NCBI RefSeq assembly: GCF_004011805.1
Contig: NZ_RCHJ01000022.1
Coordinates: 52,799-116,798, forward strand
Length of the DNA stretch: 64,000 nt
Direction: 5' to 3'
Origin: Piscinibacter defluvii
GTDB lineage: Bacteria > Pseudomonadota > Gammaproteobacteria > Burkholderiales > Burkholderiaceae_C
Notes under the pieces: model-generated
Database searches by the model: none
Seen by the model: the letters and a program-made list of their open reading frames with translations, nothing else
Told to the model about the DNA's origin: nothing
Part shown: positions 1 through 10,691 of the stretch, piece after piece
Layout of the letters: each line of letters opens with the position of its first letter
Position numbering within the stretch: the first letter of the stretch is position 1
Translations under genes and position numbers: made by a program

Positions 1-498
1 CACGTCCATGCCGAGCTTGATCGCCGCGTCCGCCACCAGGCAGCCGATCTTGCCCAGGCCGATCACGCCCAGCGTCTGGCCGGCCAGCTCGCCGCCGGCG
101 AAGGCCTTCTTGCCGTCCTCGACGCGCTTGTCCAGGTCCGCGGCCGAGGCGTCCAGGCCGCGTACGAAGTCGAGCGCCGCCGGCAGGTGGCGCGCGGCCA
201 TCAGCAGGCCGGCCAGCACCAGCTCCTTGACCGCGTTGGCATTGGCGCCGGGCGTATTGAACACCGGCACGCCGCGTGCGCTGAGCGCCGGCACGGGGAT
301 GTTGTTGGTGCCCGCGCCGGCCCGGCCCACCGCCAGCACGCTGCGCGGGATCTCGACCGCATGCAGGTCGGCCGAGCGCAGCAGGATGGCGTCGGGTTCG
401 GCGATGTCCTTGCCGCAGGTGTAGCGGTCGGCGGGCAGGCGCGCCAGCCCGGCGGCCGAGACCTGGTTCAGCACCAGGACCCGGAACCGCTCATCCAT
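1..498 (-). CDS. serA: D-3-phosphoglycerate dehydrogenase, N-terminal part (cut by window start)
   Basis: Oxidises 3-phosphoglycerate to 3-phosphohydroxypyruvate, the first step of serine synthesis. The 166 visible codons begin [12 protein letters not shown] and contain the family's substrate-side N-terminal domain, including [13 protein letters not shown] (the conserved G-R-A-G-x-G-x-N segment), and then the start of the NAD-binding Rossmann fold (GVIGLGKIG). The C-terminal half lies outside the window. The ATG overlaps the end of serC by 8 nt (ATGGATGA), so the two are translationally coupled and serC is the upstream gene of the operon. Function is secure; full length and any ACT domain cannot be judged. 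Confidence 0.9.
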   Translation of the reverse strand, partial: MDERFRVLVLNQVSAAGLARLPADRYTCGKDIAEPDAILLRSADLHAVEIPRSVLAVGRAGAGTNNIPVPALSARGVPVFNTPGANANAVKELVLAGLLMAARHLPAALDFVRGLDASAADLDKRVEDGKKAFAGGELAGQTLGVIGLGKIGCLVADAAIKLGMDV

Positions 499-1573
499 GC
501 TGGGCCTCGAATTCCTTCATGTAGCTCACCAGCGCCTGCACGCCCTCGACCGGCATCGCGTTGTAGATCGAGGCACGCATGCCGCCGACCGAGCGGTGGC
601 CCTTGAGCTGCAGCATGCCGCGCGCCTGCGCGCCCTTCAGGAAGGCCTCGTCGAGCGACTCGTCCTTGAGCTTGAACGGCACGTTCATCAGCGAGCGGCA
701 GTCCGGCGCCACCGGGCTGCGGTAGAAGCTGCTGGCGGCCAGGTAGTCGTACAGCACCCGGGCCTTGCGCTCGTTGTGCTCGGCCATCGCGGCCAGGCCA
801 CCGCGCTGCTTGATCCAGCGGAACACCAGCCCGGCGATGTAGATCGCGTAGGTGGGCGGGGTGTTGAGCATCGAGTCGGCCTCGGCCTGCTCCTGGTAGT
901 TGAAGGCCGAGGGCGTGATCGGCAGCGCGCGGCCGAGCAGGTCGTCGCGCACGATCACGATCGTCAGGCCGGCGGGCCCCAGGTTCTTCTGCGCACCGGC
1001 GTAGATCAGGCCGAACTTCGACACGTCCACCGGGCGCGACATGATGTCGCTGGACATGTCGGCCACCAGCGGCACGGCGCCGGTGTCGGGCACGAAGTGG
1101 TACTGCACGCCGCCGATGGTCTCGTTCGAGCAGATGTGCACGTAGGCGGCCTCGGGGTCGAGCTTCCAGCTCTCGCGCTTCGGGATCGTCGTGTAGCCGC
1201 TGTCCTTGGCGCTCGCGACCACGTTGACCTTGCAGTACTTGCCGGCCTCCTTGATGGTCTTCTTCGACCACTCGCCGGTGTCGACGACGTCGATGCCCTT
1301 CTTCGTGCCCAGCAGGTTCATCGGCACGATGGCGTTCTCGCCGATCGCGCCGCCCTGCAGGAACAGCACCTTGTAGTTCGACGGGATGCCCATCAGCTCG
1401 CGCGCCAGCGCCTCCGCCTCGGCATGGATGCCGATGAACTCCTTGCCGCGGTGGCTCATCTCCATCACCGACATGCCCGAGCCGTGCCAGTCGAGCATCT
1501 CGTCGGCGGCCTGGCGCAGCACGGGCTCCGGCAGGGCGGCCGGGCCGGCACTGAAGTTGAAGACGCGGGTCAT
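491..1573 (-). CDS. serC: phosphoserine aminotransferase
   Basis: PLP-dependent, cytoplasmic; converts 3-phosphohydroxypyruvate plus glutamate to phosphoserine, and also serves pyridoxal-phosphate synthesis. The 360-residue product is the normal family length. The start [15 protein letters not shown] is the classic SerC N-terminus (NFSAGPA), which places the ATG at 1573 although the frame stays open upstream. The Schiff-base lysine is K196 in [12 protein letters not shown], and the HRGKEF motif sits near residue 41. It lies directly upstream of serA with an 8-nt overlap, so the pair encodes consecutive steps. Confidence 0.96.
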   Translation of the reverse strand: MTRVFNFSAGPAALPEPVLRQAADEMLDWHGSGMSVMEMSHRGKEFIGIHAEAEALARELMGIPSNYKVLFLQGGAIGENAIVPMNLLGTKKGIDVVDTGEWSKKTIKEAGKYCKVNVVASAKDSGYTTIPKRESWKLDPEAAYVHICSNETIGGVQYHFVPDTGAVPLVADMSSDIMSRPVDVSKFGLIYAGAQKNLGPAGLTIVIVRDDLLGRALPITPSAFNYQEQAEADSMLNTPPTYAIYIAGLVFRWIKQRGGLAAMAEHNERKARVLYDYLAASSFYRSPVAPDCRSLMNVPFKLKDESLDEAFLKGAQARGMLQLKGHRSVGGMRASIYNAMPVEGVQALVSYMKEFEAQHG

Positions 1574-1700
1574 GAGGGGGTCTCCGGCATCGGGTGCAGT
1601 CAAGGGGGCTTGAGCATAACCAAAGCCGGCGCTGGCGCCGCCCGCGCAACGGTGCGAGGATCGCGCCTGCCCAACCACCCCACCGACGAGGAGATCCCCC

Positions 1701-2390
1701 ATGAGCAAGACCGGCATCGACCAGGACGCCCTGATCGAGATGTTCGCCACCGCCAGCGCCAAGGGCACCGAGCAGGTCCGCAAGGCCGTTGGCGACGCCA
1801 CGCTCGCCGCGCTGCAGGGCCGCGAGCTGAGCCTGAAGAACATCCGAGCGGTTCTCAAGACGGTGGCGCAGGCCGCCTCGACCGGCGCGGCGCAGAACGC
1901 GGTGGCCGGCGTCGACCCGGAGGACCTGCTCGACAAGGCCGTCGCCGGCATGGACGACGCGCTGGTCAAGGCGGTCGAGGCCAACCGGGTGGCCCTGCAG
2001 CAGTTCGTCAACCAGGGGGCGGACCTGCGCGAGAAGCACCTGAAGAAGGCGCTGGCCGACCTGGAGGCGATGGAGGACACCTTCATCGGCGCGCTCCGCA
2101 AGGCCACCGAGGCGGCCGGCGCGCAGGCCAACGCCCAGTGGGCGCCGGTGCTCGAGAAGCTGCAGGCCGGCGGCACCTTGTCGGGCCAGAAGGCCGCCAC
2201 CACGGCCGAGCAGTTCGTCAACCAGATGCAGACGGCGATGCGCGACAGCCGCGCTGCCGGCATGAAGGCCGCGCAGACCCTGGCGGAAAGCTACGCCGCG
2301 CTGGTCAGCGGCGTGCTGATCGGCATGAGCGACGCCATGGCCCAGGCCGGCTCGGGCGCTGCGGCGGCGAAGAAGTCGCGCGCGAAGTAG
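1701..2390 (+). CDS. helical, phasin-like protein of unknown function (DUF6781-like)
   Basis: A 229-residue soluble protein with no signal peptide or membrane segment. It is rich in Ala, Gln, Lys and Glu, predicted almost entirely alpha-helical, and ends in a basic tail (KKSRAK). Heptad-like stretches such as [17 protein letters not shown] suggest amphipathic helices or coiled coil. The layout recalls phasins, and the N-terminal pattern recalls the Burkholderiales family DUF6781, but neither can be proven here. A ribosome binding site GAGGAGA (1688-1694) precedes the ATG. It is transcribed divergently from serC and is followed after 19 nt by sbcB, with which it may be co-transcribed. Function unknown. 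Confidence 0.75.
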   Translation: MSKTGIDQDALIEMFATASAKGTEQVRKAVGDATLAALQGRELSLKNIRAVLKTVAQAASTGAAQNAVAGVDPEDLLDKAVAGMDDALVKAVEANRVALQQFVNQGADLREKHLKKALADLEAMEDTFIGALRKATEAAGAQANAQWAPVLEKLQAGGTLSGQKAATTAEQFVNQMQTAMRDSRAAGMKAAQTLAESYAALVSGVLIGMSDAMAQAGSGAAAAKKSRAK

Positions 2391-2409
2391 GCTCGGTTAT
2401 CGTGCCGGG

Positions 2410-3849
2410 ATGGCCGATCCGGACTTCAGCTTCTTCTGGCACGACTACGAGACCTTCGGCCGCGTCCCGCGGCGGGACCGGCCGGCCCAGTTCGCCGGCG
2501 TGCGCACCGACGCCGAGCTGAACGAGATCGACGCGCCGGTGATGCACTTCTGCGCGCCGGCGGACGACTACCTGCCCGAGCCCGAGGCCTGCCTGCTGAC
2601 CGGCCTCACGCCGCAGCAGTGCCTGGCCCAGGGCCTGCCCGAGCACGCCTTCGCCGCCGCCGTGGAGGCGCAACTGGCGCGGCCCGGCACCGTGGGCGTG
2701 GGCTACAACTCGATCCGCTTCGACGACGAGGTGACGCGCTTCCTGTTCTGGCGCAACCTGATCGACCCGTACGCGCGCGAGTGGCGCCAGGGCTGCGGCC
2801 GCTGGGACCTGCTGGACGTGGTTCGCTGCATGCGCGCGCTGCGCCCCGAGGGCATCGAGTGGCCGAACCACCCGGACGGCAGGCCCTCGCTGAAGCTGGA
2901 GGACCTGAGCCGCGCCAACGGCCTGGCGCACGAGGCGGCGCACGACGCGCTGTCGGACGTGCGCGCCACCATCGCGCTGGCGCGTCTGGTGAAGACGCGC
3001 CAGCCGCGCCTGTGGGCGTTCTGCCTCAAGCTGCGCCGCAAGGAGGCAGTGCTCGACGAGATCGGCAGCGGCCGGCCGTTCCTGCACGTCTCGGGCATGT
3101 ACCCGCCCGAGCGCGGCTGCCTGGCGGTGGTGTGGCCGCTGGCGCCGCACCCGACCAACCGCAACGAGATCATCGTCTGGGACCTGGCGGCCGATCCGGC
3201 GCAGCTCGACGGCTTGGATGCCGGCCAGCTGCGCGAGCGCATCTTCACCCGCGCCGACGAGTTGCCCGAGGGCGTGCAGCGCCTGCCCGTGAAGACCATC
3301 CACGTCAACAAGTCGCCGATCGTGGTCGGCCAGCTCGGCACGCTGTCGGCGCCGGTGGCCGAGCGCTGGGGTCTGGATCTCGGCGCGGTGCAGCGCCATG
3401 CGCTGCAGGCGGCACGGCATGCCGAGGCGGTGGCCGGGCTGTGGCCGGCGGTGTTCGAACGGGCCGCGCCCGCCACGCCGCCGGACGTCGACGAAGACCT
3501 GTACGGCGGCTTCGTCGGCAACACCGACCGCACCCGGCTGGAGCGCCTGCGTGCGCTGCCGCCCGAGCAGCTGGCCGGCGCGCGCACCGGCTTCGACGAC
3601 GCGCGCCTCGCGGAGCTGCTGTTCCGCTACCGGGCGCGCAACTTCCCCGACTCGCTGGACGAGGCCGACCGGGCGCGCTGGGAGGAACACCGCGCCGCGC
3701 GGCTGCACCAGGGCGCCGGCGGCGCGCTGACGCTGCAGGCCTTCTTCGACCGGCTCGACGCGCTGAACGAATCTGCCGACGAACGCGGCCAGGGGATCCT
3801 CGAAGCGCTGTACGACCACGCCGAGCAGATCGCGCCCGAGGCGCCGTGA
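2410..3849 (+). CDS. sbcB: exodeoxyribonuclease I
   Basis: Processive 3'-to-5' single-strand DNA exonuclease acting in recombination and mismatch repair. The 479 residues match the usual ExoI length. The DnaQ-type Exo I motif is at the N-terminus (FFWHDYETFG, acidic residues D12 and E14), followed by GYNSIRFDDEV (Exo II region) and HDALSDVRATIALA (Exo III, catalytic His and Asp). The C-terminal half with its RARNFPDSLDEADRARWEEH stretch is the ExoI SH3/helical region. The gene converges on the beta-helix gene on the other strand, 16 nt beyond its stop. Confidence 0.95.
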   Translation: MADPDFSFFWHDYETFGRVPRRDRPAQFAGVRTDAELNEIDAPVMHFCAPADDYLPEPEACLLTGLTPQQCLAQGLPEHAFAAAVEAQLARPGTVGVGYNSIRFDDEVTRFLFWRNLIDPYAREWRQGCGRWDLLDVVRCMRALRPEGIEWPNHPDGRPSLKLEDLSRANGLAHEAAHDALSDVRATIALARLVKTRQPRLWAFCLKLRRKEAVLDEIGSGRPFLHVSGMYPPERGCLAVVWPLAPHPTNRNEIIVWDLAADPAQLDGLDAGQLRERIFTRADELPEGVQRLPVKTIHVNKSPIVVGQLGTLSAPVAERWGLDLGAVQRHALQAARHAEAVAGLWPAVFERAAPATPPDVDEDLYGGFVGNTDRTRLERLRALPPEQLAGARTGFDDARLAELLFRYRARNFPDSLDEADRARWEEHRAARLHQGAGGALTLQAFFDRLDALNESADERGQGILEALYDHAEQIAPEAP

Positions 3850-3865
3850 GGCACGGGGCCGCGCG

Positions 3866-5044
3866 TCAGGGCGCGGACTGCAGCGCGCCGCTGAGGGCCG
3901 CCGGGCCGGCCAGGCGGCGCAGGGTCATCGGCCGGGGGGTGTCGGCGGTGTAGGCCGGGTCGACCGGCTCCTTCAGGGCCAGGCGTTCGGCCGGCAGCCC
4001 CTGCGGCCAGAAGTCCGGCGCGTCGAGGCGGCCGGCATTCGGCAGGGCCGTGTGCGGCAGCAGCACCTGCGCGCTGCGCTCGACGCGGTGGCTCGCAAAG
4101 CCGCCCGTGACGAGTTCCGTGTCGCTGCGGCCGGCAAACAGGTTGGCCGAGAGCGTCACGGCATGCGCGCCCGCGCGCACGGTCAGGAAGTGCGCGCCGG
4201 GATGGTCGACGACGAGGGTGTTGTGGACCATCGTCAGCAGGTGGTCGCCGTCGCCCTTCAGGCCTTCGGCACCGAAGGCGATCGCACGCGGGTTGTCGGC
4301 CTTCGGTCCCTTGTGCAGCAGGTTGCCGCGCAGCAGCACGCGCCCGCCGTCGGGAAAGTCGGCCAGGTAGCTGGACCGGCCGTCGGGGCCGTCCATCAGG
4401 TAGCTGTGCTCGACGATGCTCTCGCGCGCCCGGCTCTTCAGCTGGTGCCCGATGCGCGCCTCGCGGAACACGCTGGCGCGCACCACGAGGCGATCCACAT
4501 CGTTGACGTACAGGTTGTGCGAGTAGCCGTCGCCGTGCCCGTTGCGCGCGAACTCGGAGTACTCGATGGTCAGCGTCGCACCCGGGCGGCCGCCCAGGAT
4601 GCCGTTCTCGTTGTCGTAGAAGCCGCAGTGGCGGATCGTCAGCGCACCCGCCTGCTCGGTGCGGATGCCGGCGCCGTTGCGATCCGGCACCTTCGTGTCG
4701 TGGAAGTCGACACCGTCGACCACCACGTCGTTGCCGGCGATGACCCAGATCGCCTTGCCCTGCGCGCTGCGGCCGTCGGCGAACAGCCGGGCGCGGCCGC
4801 CGCGGCCGCAGATCGTCAGCCGGTTCGCGGCCCAGCGCGCGACGTCGCCGCGGTAGTCGCCGGCGGCGATGCGGACCACGTCGCCGTCGCGCGCCACGGC
4901 GGCCGCGGCGCTCGGAACCGCGTAGGCCTGGCCCGGGCCGACCTCGAGCACGCGGCCCGTGGCCGCGTCGCAGGAGGCGCCGGGCGCCGGCTGGGCCAGT
5001 GCGCCGCCGGCCGCCAGGGCCAGCAGCGCGAGCGCCCGCTTCAG
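3866..5044 (-). CDS. exported right-handed parallel beta-helix protein
   Basis: About 392 residues. A signal peptide ([19 protein letters not shown]) is followed by a short segment with a Cys, then repeated beta-helix coils with Asn/Asp/His-rich turns (for example [47 protein letters not shown]). Such folds are common in periplasmic or surface polysaccharide-binding or lyase proteins, but no catalytic signature is obvious, so substrate and activity are unknown. No ATG, GTG or TTG is in frame before the signal peptide. The best start is CTG at 5044, overlapping the acnB stop (CTGA), which implies translational coupling to acnB. A downstream GTG would remove the signal peptide. Confidence 0.7.
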   Translation of the reverse strand: MKRALALLALAAGGALAQPAPGASCDAATGRVLEVGPGQAYAVPSAAAAVARDGDVVRIAAGDYRGDVARWAANRLTICGRGGRARLFADGRSAQGKAIWVIAGNDVVVDGVDFHDTKVPDRNGAGIRTEQAGALTIRHCGFYDNENGILGGRPGATLTIEYSEFARNGHGDGYSHNLYVNDVDRLVVRASVFREARIGHQLKSRARESIVEHSYLMDGPDGRSSYLADFPDGGRVLLRGNLLHKGPKADNPRAIAFGAEGLKGDGDHLLTMVHNTLVVDHPGAHFLTVRAGAHAVTLSANLFAGRSDTELVTGGFASHRVERSAQVLLPHTALPNAGRLDAPDFWPQGLPAERLALKEPVDPAYTADTPRPMTLRRLAGPAALSGALQSAP

Positions 5045-7644
5045 ACCGTCACCGCCTTGGCGGTCTCCGCGTATTCCTCGATCTGGTCGAAGTTCATGTA
5101 GCGGTAGACCTTGGCGGCATCCTTGTTGATGACGCCCATGTCGGCGTGGTACTCCTCGACCGTCGGGATGCGCCCGAGCTTGGAGGCGATCGCCGCCAGC
5201 TCCGCCGAGGCCAGGTACACGTTGGTGTTCTTGCCCAGGCGGTTGGGGAAGTTGCGCGTGCTGGTGGAGACGACCGTCGCGCCCTCGCGCACCTGGGCCT
5301 GGTTGCCCATGCACAGGCTGCAGCCGGGCATCTCGGTGCGCGCACCGGCGGTGCCGAACACGCCGTAGTGGCCTTCCTTGGTCAGCTCGCTGGCGTCCAT
5401 CTTGGTCGGCGGGGCGACCCACAGCTTGACCGGGATGTCGCGCTTGCCCTCGAGCAGCTTCGACGCCGCACGGAAGTGGCCGATGTTGGTCATGCACGAG
5501 CCGATGAACACCTCGTCGATCTTGGCGCCGGCGACGTCGGACAGCAGCTTGGCGTCGTCCGGGTCGTTCGGGCAGCACAGCACCGGCTCCTTCAGCGCGT
5601 TCAGGTCGATCTCGATCACCGCGGCGTACTCGGCGTCGGCATCCGCGCGCAGCAGCTGCGGGTTGGCCAGCCAGGCCTCCATCGCCTTGATGCGGCGCTC
5701 GAGCGTGCGCTTGTCCTGGTAGCCGTCGGCGATCATGTTCTTCATGAGCACGATGTTCGAGGTCATGTACTCGATGATCGGCTCCTTGTTCAGGTGCACC
5801 GTGCAGCCCGAGGCGCTGCGCTCGGCCGACGCGTCGGAGAGCTCGAAGGCCTGCTCCACCTTCAGGTCCGGCAGGCCTTCGATCTCGAGGATGCGGCCGC
5901 TGAAGATGTTCTTCTTGCCCTGCTTGGCCACCGTCAGCAGGCCCTGCTGGATGGCGTAGTAAGGGATCGCGTGCACCAGGTCGCGCAGCGTGATGCCGGG
6001 CTGCATCTGGCCCTTGAAGCGCACCAGCACCGACTCGGGCATGTCCAGCGGCATCACGCCGGTGGCCGCGCCGAAGGCGACCAGGCCCGAGCCGGCCGGG
6101 AACGAGATGCCGATCGGGAAGCGGGTGTGCGAGTCGCCGCCGGTGCCCACGGTGTCGGGCAGCAGCAGGCGGTTCAGCCAGCTGTGGATCACGCCGTCGC
6201 CCGGGCGCAGCGCGACGCCGCCGCGGTTGCTGATGAAGGCGGGCAGCTCGCGGTGCGTCTTCACGTCCACCGGCTTCGGGTAGGCGGCGGTGTGGCAGAA
6301 GCTCTGCATCACGAGGTCGGCGCTGAAGCCCAGGCAGGCCAGGTCCTTCAGCTCGTCGCGCGTCATCGGGCCGGTGGTGTCCTGGCTGCCGACGGTGGTC
6401 ATCTTCGGCTCGCAGTAGGTGCCCGGGCGGATGCCCTGCTGTTGCCCATTCACCTCGGGCAGGCCGCAGGCGCGGCCGACCATCTTCTGCGCCAGCGTGA
6501 AGCCCTTGCCGCTGTCCTTGGGGGCCTTGGGCAGGCGGAAGGTGGTGGAGGCGCCCAGGCCCAGGAACTCGCGCGCCTTGGCGGTGAGCGAGCGGCCGAT
6601 GATCAGGTTGATGCGGCCGCCGGCGCGCACCTCGTCGAGGATCACGTCGCTCTTGAGCGCGAACTCGGCCACCGTGGCACCGTTCTTCACGAGCTTGCCG
6701 TCGTAGGGCAGCACGTCGATCACGTCGCCCATCTCGAGCTTCGAGACGTCGACCTCGATCGGCAACGCGCCGGAGTCTTCCTGCGTGTTGAAGAAGATCG
6801 GGGCGATCTTGCCGCCGAGCGTGACGCCGCCGAAGCGCTTGTTCGGCACGAAGGGGATGTCCTCGCCGGTGGCCCAGATCACGCTGTTGGTGGCGCTCTT
6901 GCGGCTCGAGCCGGTGCCGACCACGTCGCCGACGTAGGCCACGAGGTGGCCCTTGGCCTTCAGGTCGTCGATGAACTTCATCGGGCCGCGCTTGCCGTCC
7001 TCCTCGGGCACGAAGGCCGCGCCGGGGCGGGTGTTCTTCAGCATCGCGAGGTAGTGCAGCGGGATGTCCGGGCGGCTCCAGGCGTCCGGCGCGGGCGACA
7101 GGTCGTCGGTGTTGGTCTCGCCGGGCACCTTGAACACCGTGACGGTGATCTTCTTCGCCACTTCGGGGCGCGAGGTGAACCATTCCGCGTCGGCCCAGCT
7201 CTGGATCACGGCCTTGGCGTGCGCGTTGCCGGCCTTGGCCTTCTCCGCCACGTCGTGGAAGAAGTCGAACATCAGCAGCGTCTTCTTCAGCGCGGCGGCG
7301 GCCACCGGGGCGACCTCGGCGTCGTCGAGCAGGTCGATCAGCGGCTTGACGTTGTAGCCGCCGACCATGGTGCCGAGCAGTTCGGTCGCCTTGGCCTTGG
7401 AGATGAGCTTGACGGCGAGGTCGCCGTGCGCGACGGCGGCCAGGAACGAGGCCTTGACCTTGGCGGCGTCGTCCACGCCCGGCGGCACGCGGTGCGTCAG
7501 CAGGTCCAGCAGGAAGGCCTCCTCGCCGGCCGGCGGCGCCTTGATCAGCTCGATCAGCTCGCCCGTCTGCGCCGCAGAGAGCGGCAGCGGCGGGATGCCG
7601 AGCGCGGCACGTTCGGCGGCATGTTGGCGATAGGCTTGCAGCAT
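5041..7644 (-). CDS. acnB: aconitate hydratase B
   Basis: Interconverts citrate and isocitrate in the TCA cycle; it is a [4Fe-4S] enzyme whose family can bind RNA when the cluster is lost. The 867 residues equal the usual AcnB length and order: HEAT-like N-terminal domain, swivel domain, then catalytic core. Cluster ligands are C717 ([10 protein letters not shown]), C775 and C778 (GCSLCMGN), closely matching the E. coli positions. It is the only gene on its transcript apart from the beta-helix gene overlapping its stop. The upstream region holds a putative GntR-family operator (7742-7759) and a CTACACTG box (7699-7706), both shared with mdh. Confidence 0.97.
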   Translation of the reverse strand: MLQAYRQHAAERAALGIPPLPLSAAQTGELIELIKAPPAGEEAFLLDLLTHRVPPGVDDAAKVKASFLAAVAHGDLAVKLISKAKATELLGTMVGGYNVKPLIDLLDDAEVAPVAAAALKKTLLMFDFFHDVAEKAKAGNAHAKAVIQSWADAEWFTSRPEVAKKITVTVFKVPGETNTDDLSPAPDAWSRPDIPLHYLAMLKNTRPGAAFVPEEDGKRGPMKFIDDLKAKGHLVAYVGDVVGTGSSRKSATNSVIWATGEDIPFVPNKRFGGVTLGGKIAPIFFNTQEDSGALPIEVDVSKLEMGDVIDVLPYDGKLVKNGATVAEFALKSDVILDEVRAGGRINLIIGRSLTAKAREFLGLGASTTFRLPKAPKDSGKGFTLAQKMVGRACGLPEVNGQQQGIRPGTYCEPKMTTVGSQDTTGPMTRDELKDLACLGFSADLVMQSFCHTAAYPKPVDVKTHRELPAFISNRGGVALRPGDGVIHSWLNRLLLPDTVGTGGDSHTRFPIGISFPAGSGLVAFGAATGVMPLDMPESVLVRFKGQMQPGITLRDLVHAIPYYAIQQGLLTVAKQGKKNIFSGRILEIEGLPDLKVEQAFELSDASAERSASGCTVHLNKEPIIEYMTSNIVLMKNMIADGYQDKRTLERRIKAMEAWLANPQLLRADADAEYAAVIEIDLNALKEPVLCCPNDPDDAKLLSDVAGAKIDEVFIGSCMTNIGHFRAASKLLEGKRDIPVKLWVAPPTKMDASELTKEGHYGVFGTAGARTEMPGCSLCMGNQAQVREGATVVSTSTRNFPNRLGKNTNVYLASAELAAIASKLGRIPTVEEYHADMGVINKDAAKVYRYMNFDQIEEYAETAKAVTV

Positions 7645-7698
7645 GGAGGACTCCGGTGGCAGGACAGGACGGCTTCGGGGGTCGAAGGGGTCGGCCGG

Positions 7699-7706
7699 CA
7701 GTGTAG
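7699..7706 (-). promoter_or_regulatory. candidate -10 box of the acnB promoter
   Basis: On the minus strand this reads CTACACTG, containing the -10-like hexamer TACACT, 54 nt upstream of the acnB start codon. The identical octamer lies 58 nt upstream of mdh (10573-10580). In both cases the operator-like sequence begins 35-37 nt further upstream. No good -35 hexamer is seen, which would suit an activator-dependent promoter. Inference only. Confidence 0.4.
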
Positions 7707-7741
7707 TGGCGGACCGGCGAAATCTACGGGAAACCCCCAGA

Positions 7742-7759
7742 CTTATATCTTATATAAGA
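7742..7759. promoter_or_regulatory. operator-like palindrome upstream of acnB
   Basis: The 18-mer CTTATATCTTATATAAGA contains the perfect 12-nt palindrome TCTTATATAAGA (7748-7759), an AT-rich island in GC-rich DNA. A copy identical at 16 of 18 positions lies between mdh and the GntR gene (10618-10635). AT-rich palindromes are typical GntR-family targets, so this is probably a binding site of the regulator at 10692-11432. It lies 97 nt upstream of acnB, near -60 relative to the predicted start site, which suggests activation more than repression. Confidence 0.6.
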
Positions 7760-7820
7760 CTTAGGCGCCAGCATCCCGCCCCCGCCTGACGCCAGCCTGT
7801 CGCGAGCACCGGGCACGCAA

Positions 7821-7847
7821 GAAAAAGGCCCGCACGCGGCGGGCCTT
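7821..7847 (-). terminator. Rho-independent terminator of the 162-residue secreted protein gene
   Basis: Read on the minus strand, a 9-bp perfect stem AAGGCCCGC / GCGGGCCTT with a 5-nt loop is followed by a T-tract (CTTTTTC). It begins about 20 nt after the stop codon at 7867 and separates this gene from the acnB promoter region downstream. Confidence 0.85.
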
Positions 7848-7866
7848 CGGTCGGGAGCGGGGCGCC

Positions 7867-8355
7867 TTACTTGGCCGCCGTCTCCTGCGCCTTCAGCGCG
7901 GCGGCCACTTCGCGCTGGTTGGCGTTGACGCAGCCGTCGAGCACGCGCTGGCCGGTCTTGCTGTCGAACAGCATGGACTTGTTGGCGATCTGGATCACCA
8001 GGAAGCGCTCCTTCAGGTCCTCGAGGCGGATCGCGCCGGTGCTCGAGGCCACGGGCTTCATCAGCCAGGTCTGCTTGCCGGACTTCACCTCGGCGTAACC
8101 GGGGTACTTGGGCATGGTCGCGACGGTGGCCGTCTGGCCCATCTCGCACTCGTAGGTGCCGTAGTAGACCCGTTCCGCAGCGGCCAGCTGCTCGGCCGAG
8201 GCGGCCGGCGGCTCGGCTTCCTTGGCGGGCGCGGCCTTGGCGGCCTTGGCCGGCGCCGGCTTGGCAGCCTTCTGCGGCACCGCGGTCTGGGCAACGGCCA
8301 GCGTGCCGACGAGGCTCAGCGCGGCAGCGATCACGAGGGTGGTCTTGTTCAGCAT
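7867..8355 (-). CDS. small secreted protein, possibly MliC-like
   Basis: 162 residues. A clear Sec signal peptide (MLNKTTLVIAAALSLVGTLAVAQ) is followed by a Lys/Ala/Pro-rich linker (about residues 25-55) and a C-terminal domain of about 100 residues with two cysteines (YECEMGQ and LDGCVN) that could form a disulfide. The spacing of the first Cys, an SSTGAIR segment, a KSMLFDSKTG segment and the last Cys is reminiscent of MliC-type periplasmic lysozyme-inhibitor domains, but the match is weak and function is unproven. It is a single-gene unit with its own terminator. The 160 nt upstream show no convincing promoter hexamers. Confidence 0.75.
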   Translation of the reverse strand: MLNKTTLVIAAALSLVGTLAVAQTAVPQKAAKPAPAKAAKAAPAKEAEPPAASAEQLAAAERVYYGTYECEMGQTATVATMPKYPGYAEVKSGKQTWLMKPVASSTGAIRLEDLKERFLVIQIANKSMLFDSKTGQRVLDGCVNANQREVAAALKAQETAAK

Positions 8356-8515
8356 GTCGTGGCGGGCGCAGGCCCTGTGGTGGTCGACGGAAGCGCGAGC
8401 ATGAGGCCGACCGGGACCCGACTGCAACCAATTGCTGCCGCCAACGCCGGCGCTTACAAGTACATACGTCGAGGGCGGCGCCGATGTGGCACCTGCCACA
8501 CTCCGCGACGCCGGC

Positions 8516-9520
8516 TCAAGCGGCGGCGTGGAACCAGGCCTCGCGCACCTCGGCCGGCAGCGGCTGGCCGGTGCGCCAGGCGCGCTCGAGCAACTGCCAG
8601 TAGTAGCGGTAGCTGGCGCGGTCGTGCAGGGTGTCGCGGTGGCGGATCGGCGCCCAGTCGGCGGCCTGCGCCGCGCGCACGATCTCGATGGCCAGGTCCA
8701 CCTCCGCGGCCGTCGGCGCGAAGGCCTCGACGATGGCGCGGATCTGGTCGGGGTGGATGCTCCACATGCGCGTGTAGCCGAACTCGCGCGCCGCGCGCCC
8801 CGCCGCGGCCGCCAGCGCGTGCAGGTCCTTGAACTCGGTGACCACGCAGTGCGAGGGTGTCTTGCCGTGGGCATGGCAGGCCGCGGCGATCTCCAGCTTG
8901 GCGCGCACCACCAGCGGGTGCGTGAACTGGCCGGCCGCGCCCATCGCACTGGCCGGTATCGCGCCGCGGTGCGCCGAGACGAAATCCATCAACCCGAAGG
9001 AGACCGACTCGATGCGCGGGTGCGCGGCGATCGCATCCACCTCGCGCAACGCGCCATGCGTCTCCACCAGGGTGTGCAGCGGCAGCGCGCGCTCGATGCC
9101 GTGCACGCGCCGCACGTGGTCGATCGCCTCGGCGGCCGCCTGCACGTCGGCCACGCCGCGCGGCTTGGGCAGCATCAGGTACGCGAGGCGTTCACCGGCG
9201 CGGCCGACCAGCGTCTCGACGTCGGCCAGGAAGCTCGGGTGACCGACCGGATGGACCCGCGCGCCGACCCGGCCGAAGCGGTTCTCGGCCGACATCACGA
9301 GCTCGGCGCACAGGCGCGCGTGGTCGGCCTCGCGGCCGACCGGGGCACCGTCCTCGCAGTCGAGCGTGACGTCGAACACCGGGCCCAGCTCGGCCTGCAG
9401 CGCGAGGCTCTTGCGCATGCGCGCCTCGACGCCGCAGTAGTGGTCGCAGACAGGCAGGGGGGGCGAGCGTTCGCCCTCGTCGAAGAGGGCGTCGCGCGGG
9501 TGGACCGTGCCTGTCGCCAT
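8516..9520 (-). CDS. HpcH/HpaI aldolase / citrate lyase beta-like (CoA ester lyase)
   Basis: 334 residues of the CitE-like lyase family, which cleaves or forms (3S)-malyl-, citramalyl- or related CoA esters using Mg2+. Visible family features are the substrate-binding Arg region near the start ([10 protein letters not shown]), the metal-binding acid in TLDCEDGAP, the second acid in [13 protein letters not shown], and [12 protein letters not shown]. It starts 7 nt after the mdh stop and is therefore co-transcribed with mdh. A role in malyl-CoA or citramalyl-CoA metabolism linked to malate is plausible, but the exact substrate cannot be read from sequence. Confidence 0.8.
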   Translation of the reverse strand: MATGTVHPRDALFDEGERSPPLPVCDHYCGVEARMRKSLALQAELGPVFDVTLDCEDGAPVGREADHARLCAELVMSAENRFGRVGARVHPVGHPSFLADVETLVGRAGERLAYLMLPKPRGVADVQAAAEAIDHVRRVHGIERALPLHTLVETHGALREVDAIAAHPRIESVSFGLMDFVSAHRGAIPASAMGAAGQFTHPLVVRAKLEIAAACHAHGKTPSHCVVTEFKDLHALAAAAGRAAREFGYTRMWSIHPDQIRAIVEAFAPTAAEVDLAIEIVRAAQAADWAPIRHRDTLHDRASYRYYWQLLERAWRTGQPLPAEVREAWFHAAA

Positions 9521-9527
9521 GCCTCGG

Positions 9528-10514
<987 letters not shown>

Positions 10515-10572
10515 GGAGGTCTCCGGAAGGGCGGGAAGAGGAGGGGAAGAGGTGCTCTGGAATCGCGCCCGC

Positions 10573-10580
10573 CAGTGTAG
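10573..10580 (-). promoter_or_regulatory. candidate -10 box of the mdh promoter
   Basis: Minus-strand CTACACTG, identical to the box upstream of acnB (7699-7706), 58 nt upstream of the mdh start codon and 37 nt downstream, in transcription direction, of the operator-like sequence. Conservation between two otherwise unrelated intergenic regions is the argument; no clear -35 is seen. Confidence 0.4.
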
Positions 10581-10617
10581 GCGCAAGCCGGTCCCGGAGC
10601 GAGGGCTTTCCCCAGGT

Positions 10618-10635
10618 CTTATGTCTTCTATAAGA
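10618..10635. promoter_or_regulatory. operator-like palindrome in the mdh-gntR intergenic region
   Basis: CTTATGTCTTCTATAAGA, matching the acnB-upstream 18-mer at 16 of 18 positions. The imperfect dyad can be extended on both sides (ATGTCTT / AAGATAT). It lies 103 nt upstream of mdh and 56 nt upstream of the regulator gene, so one site could serve mdh control and autoregulation. Confidence 0.6.
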
Positions 10636-10691
10636 TATGAGTCAGTTTCCCGTGGACGATGCCGGTTCCGGCACCGCGCCGCCCGCTCCGC

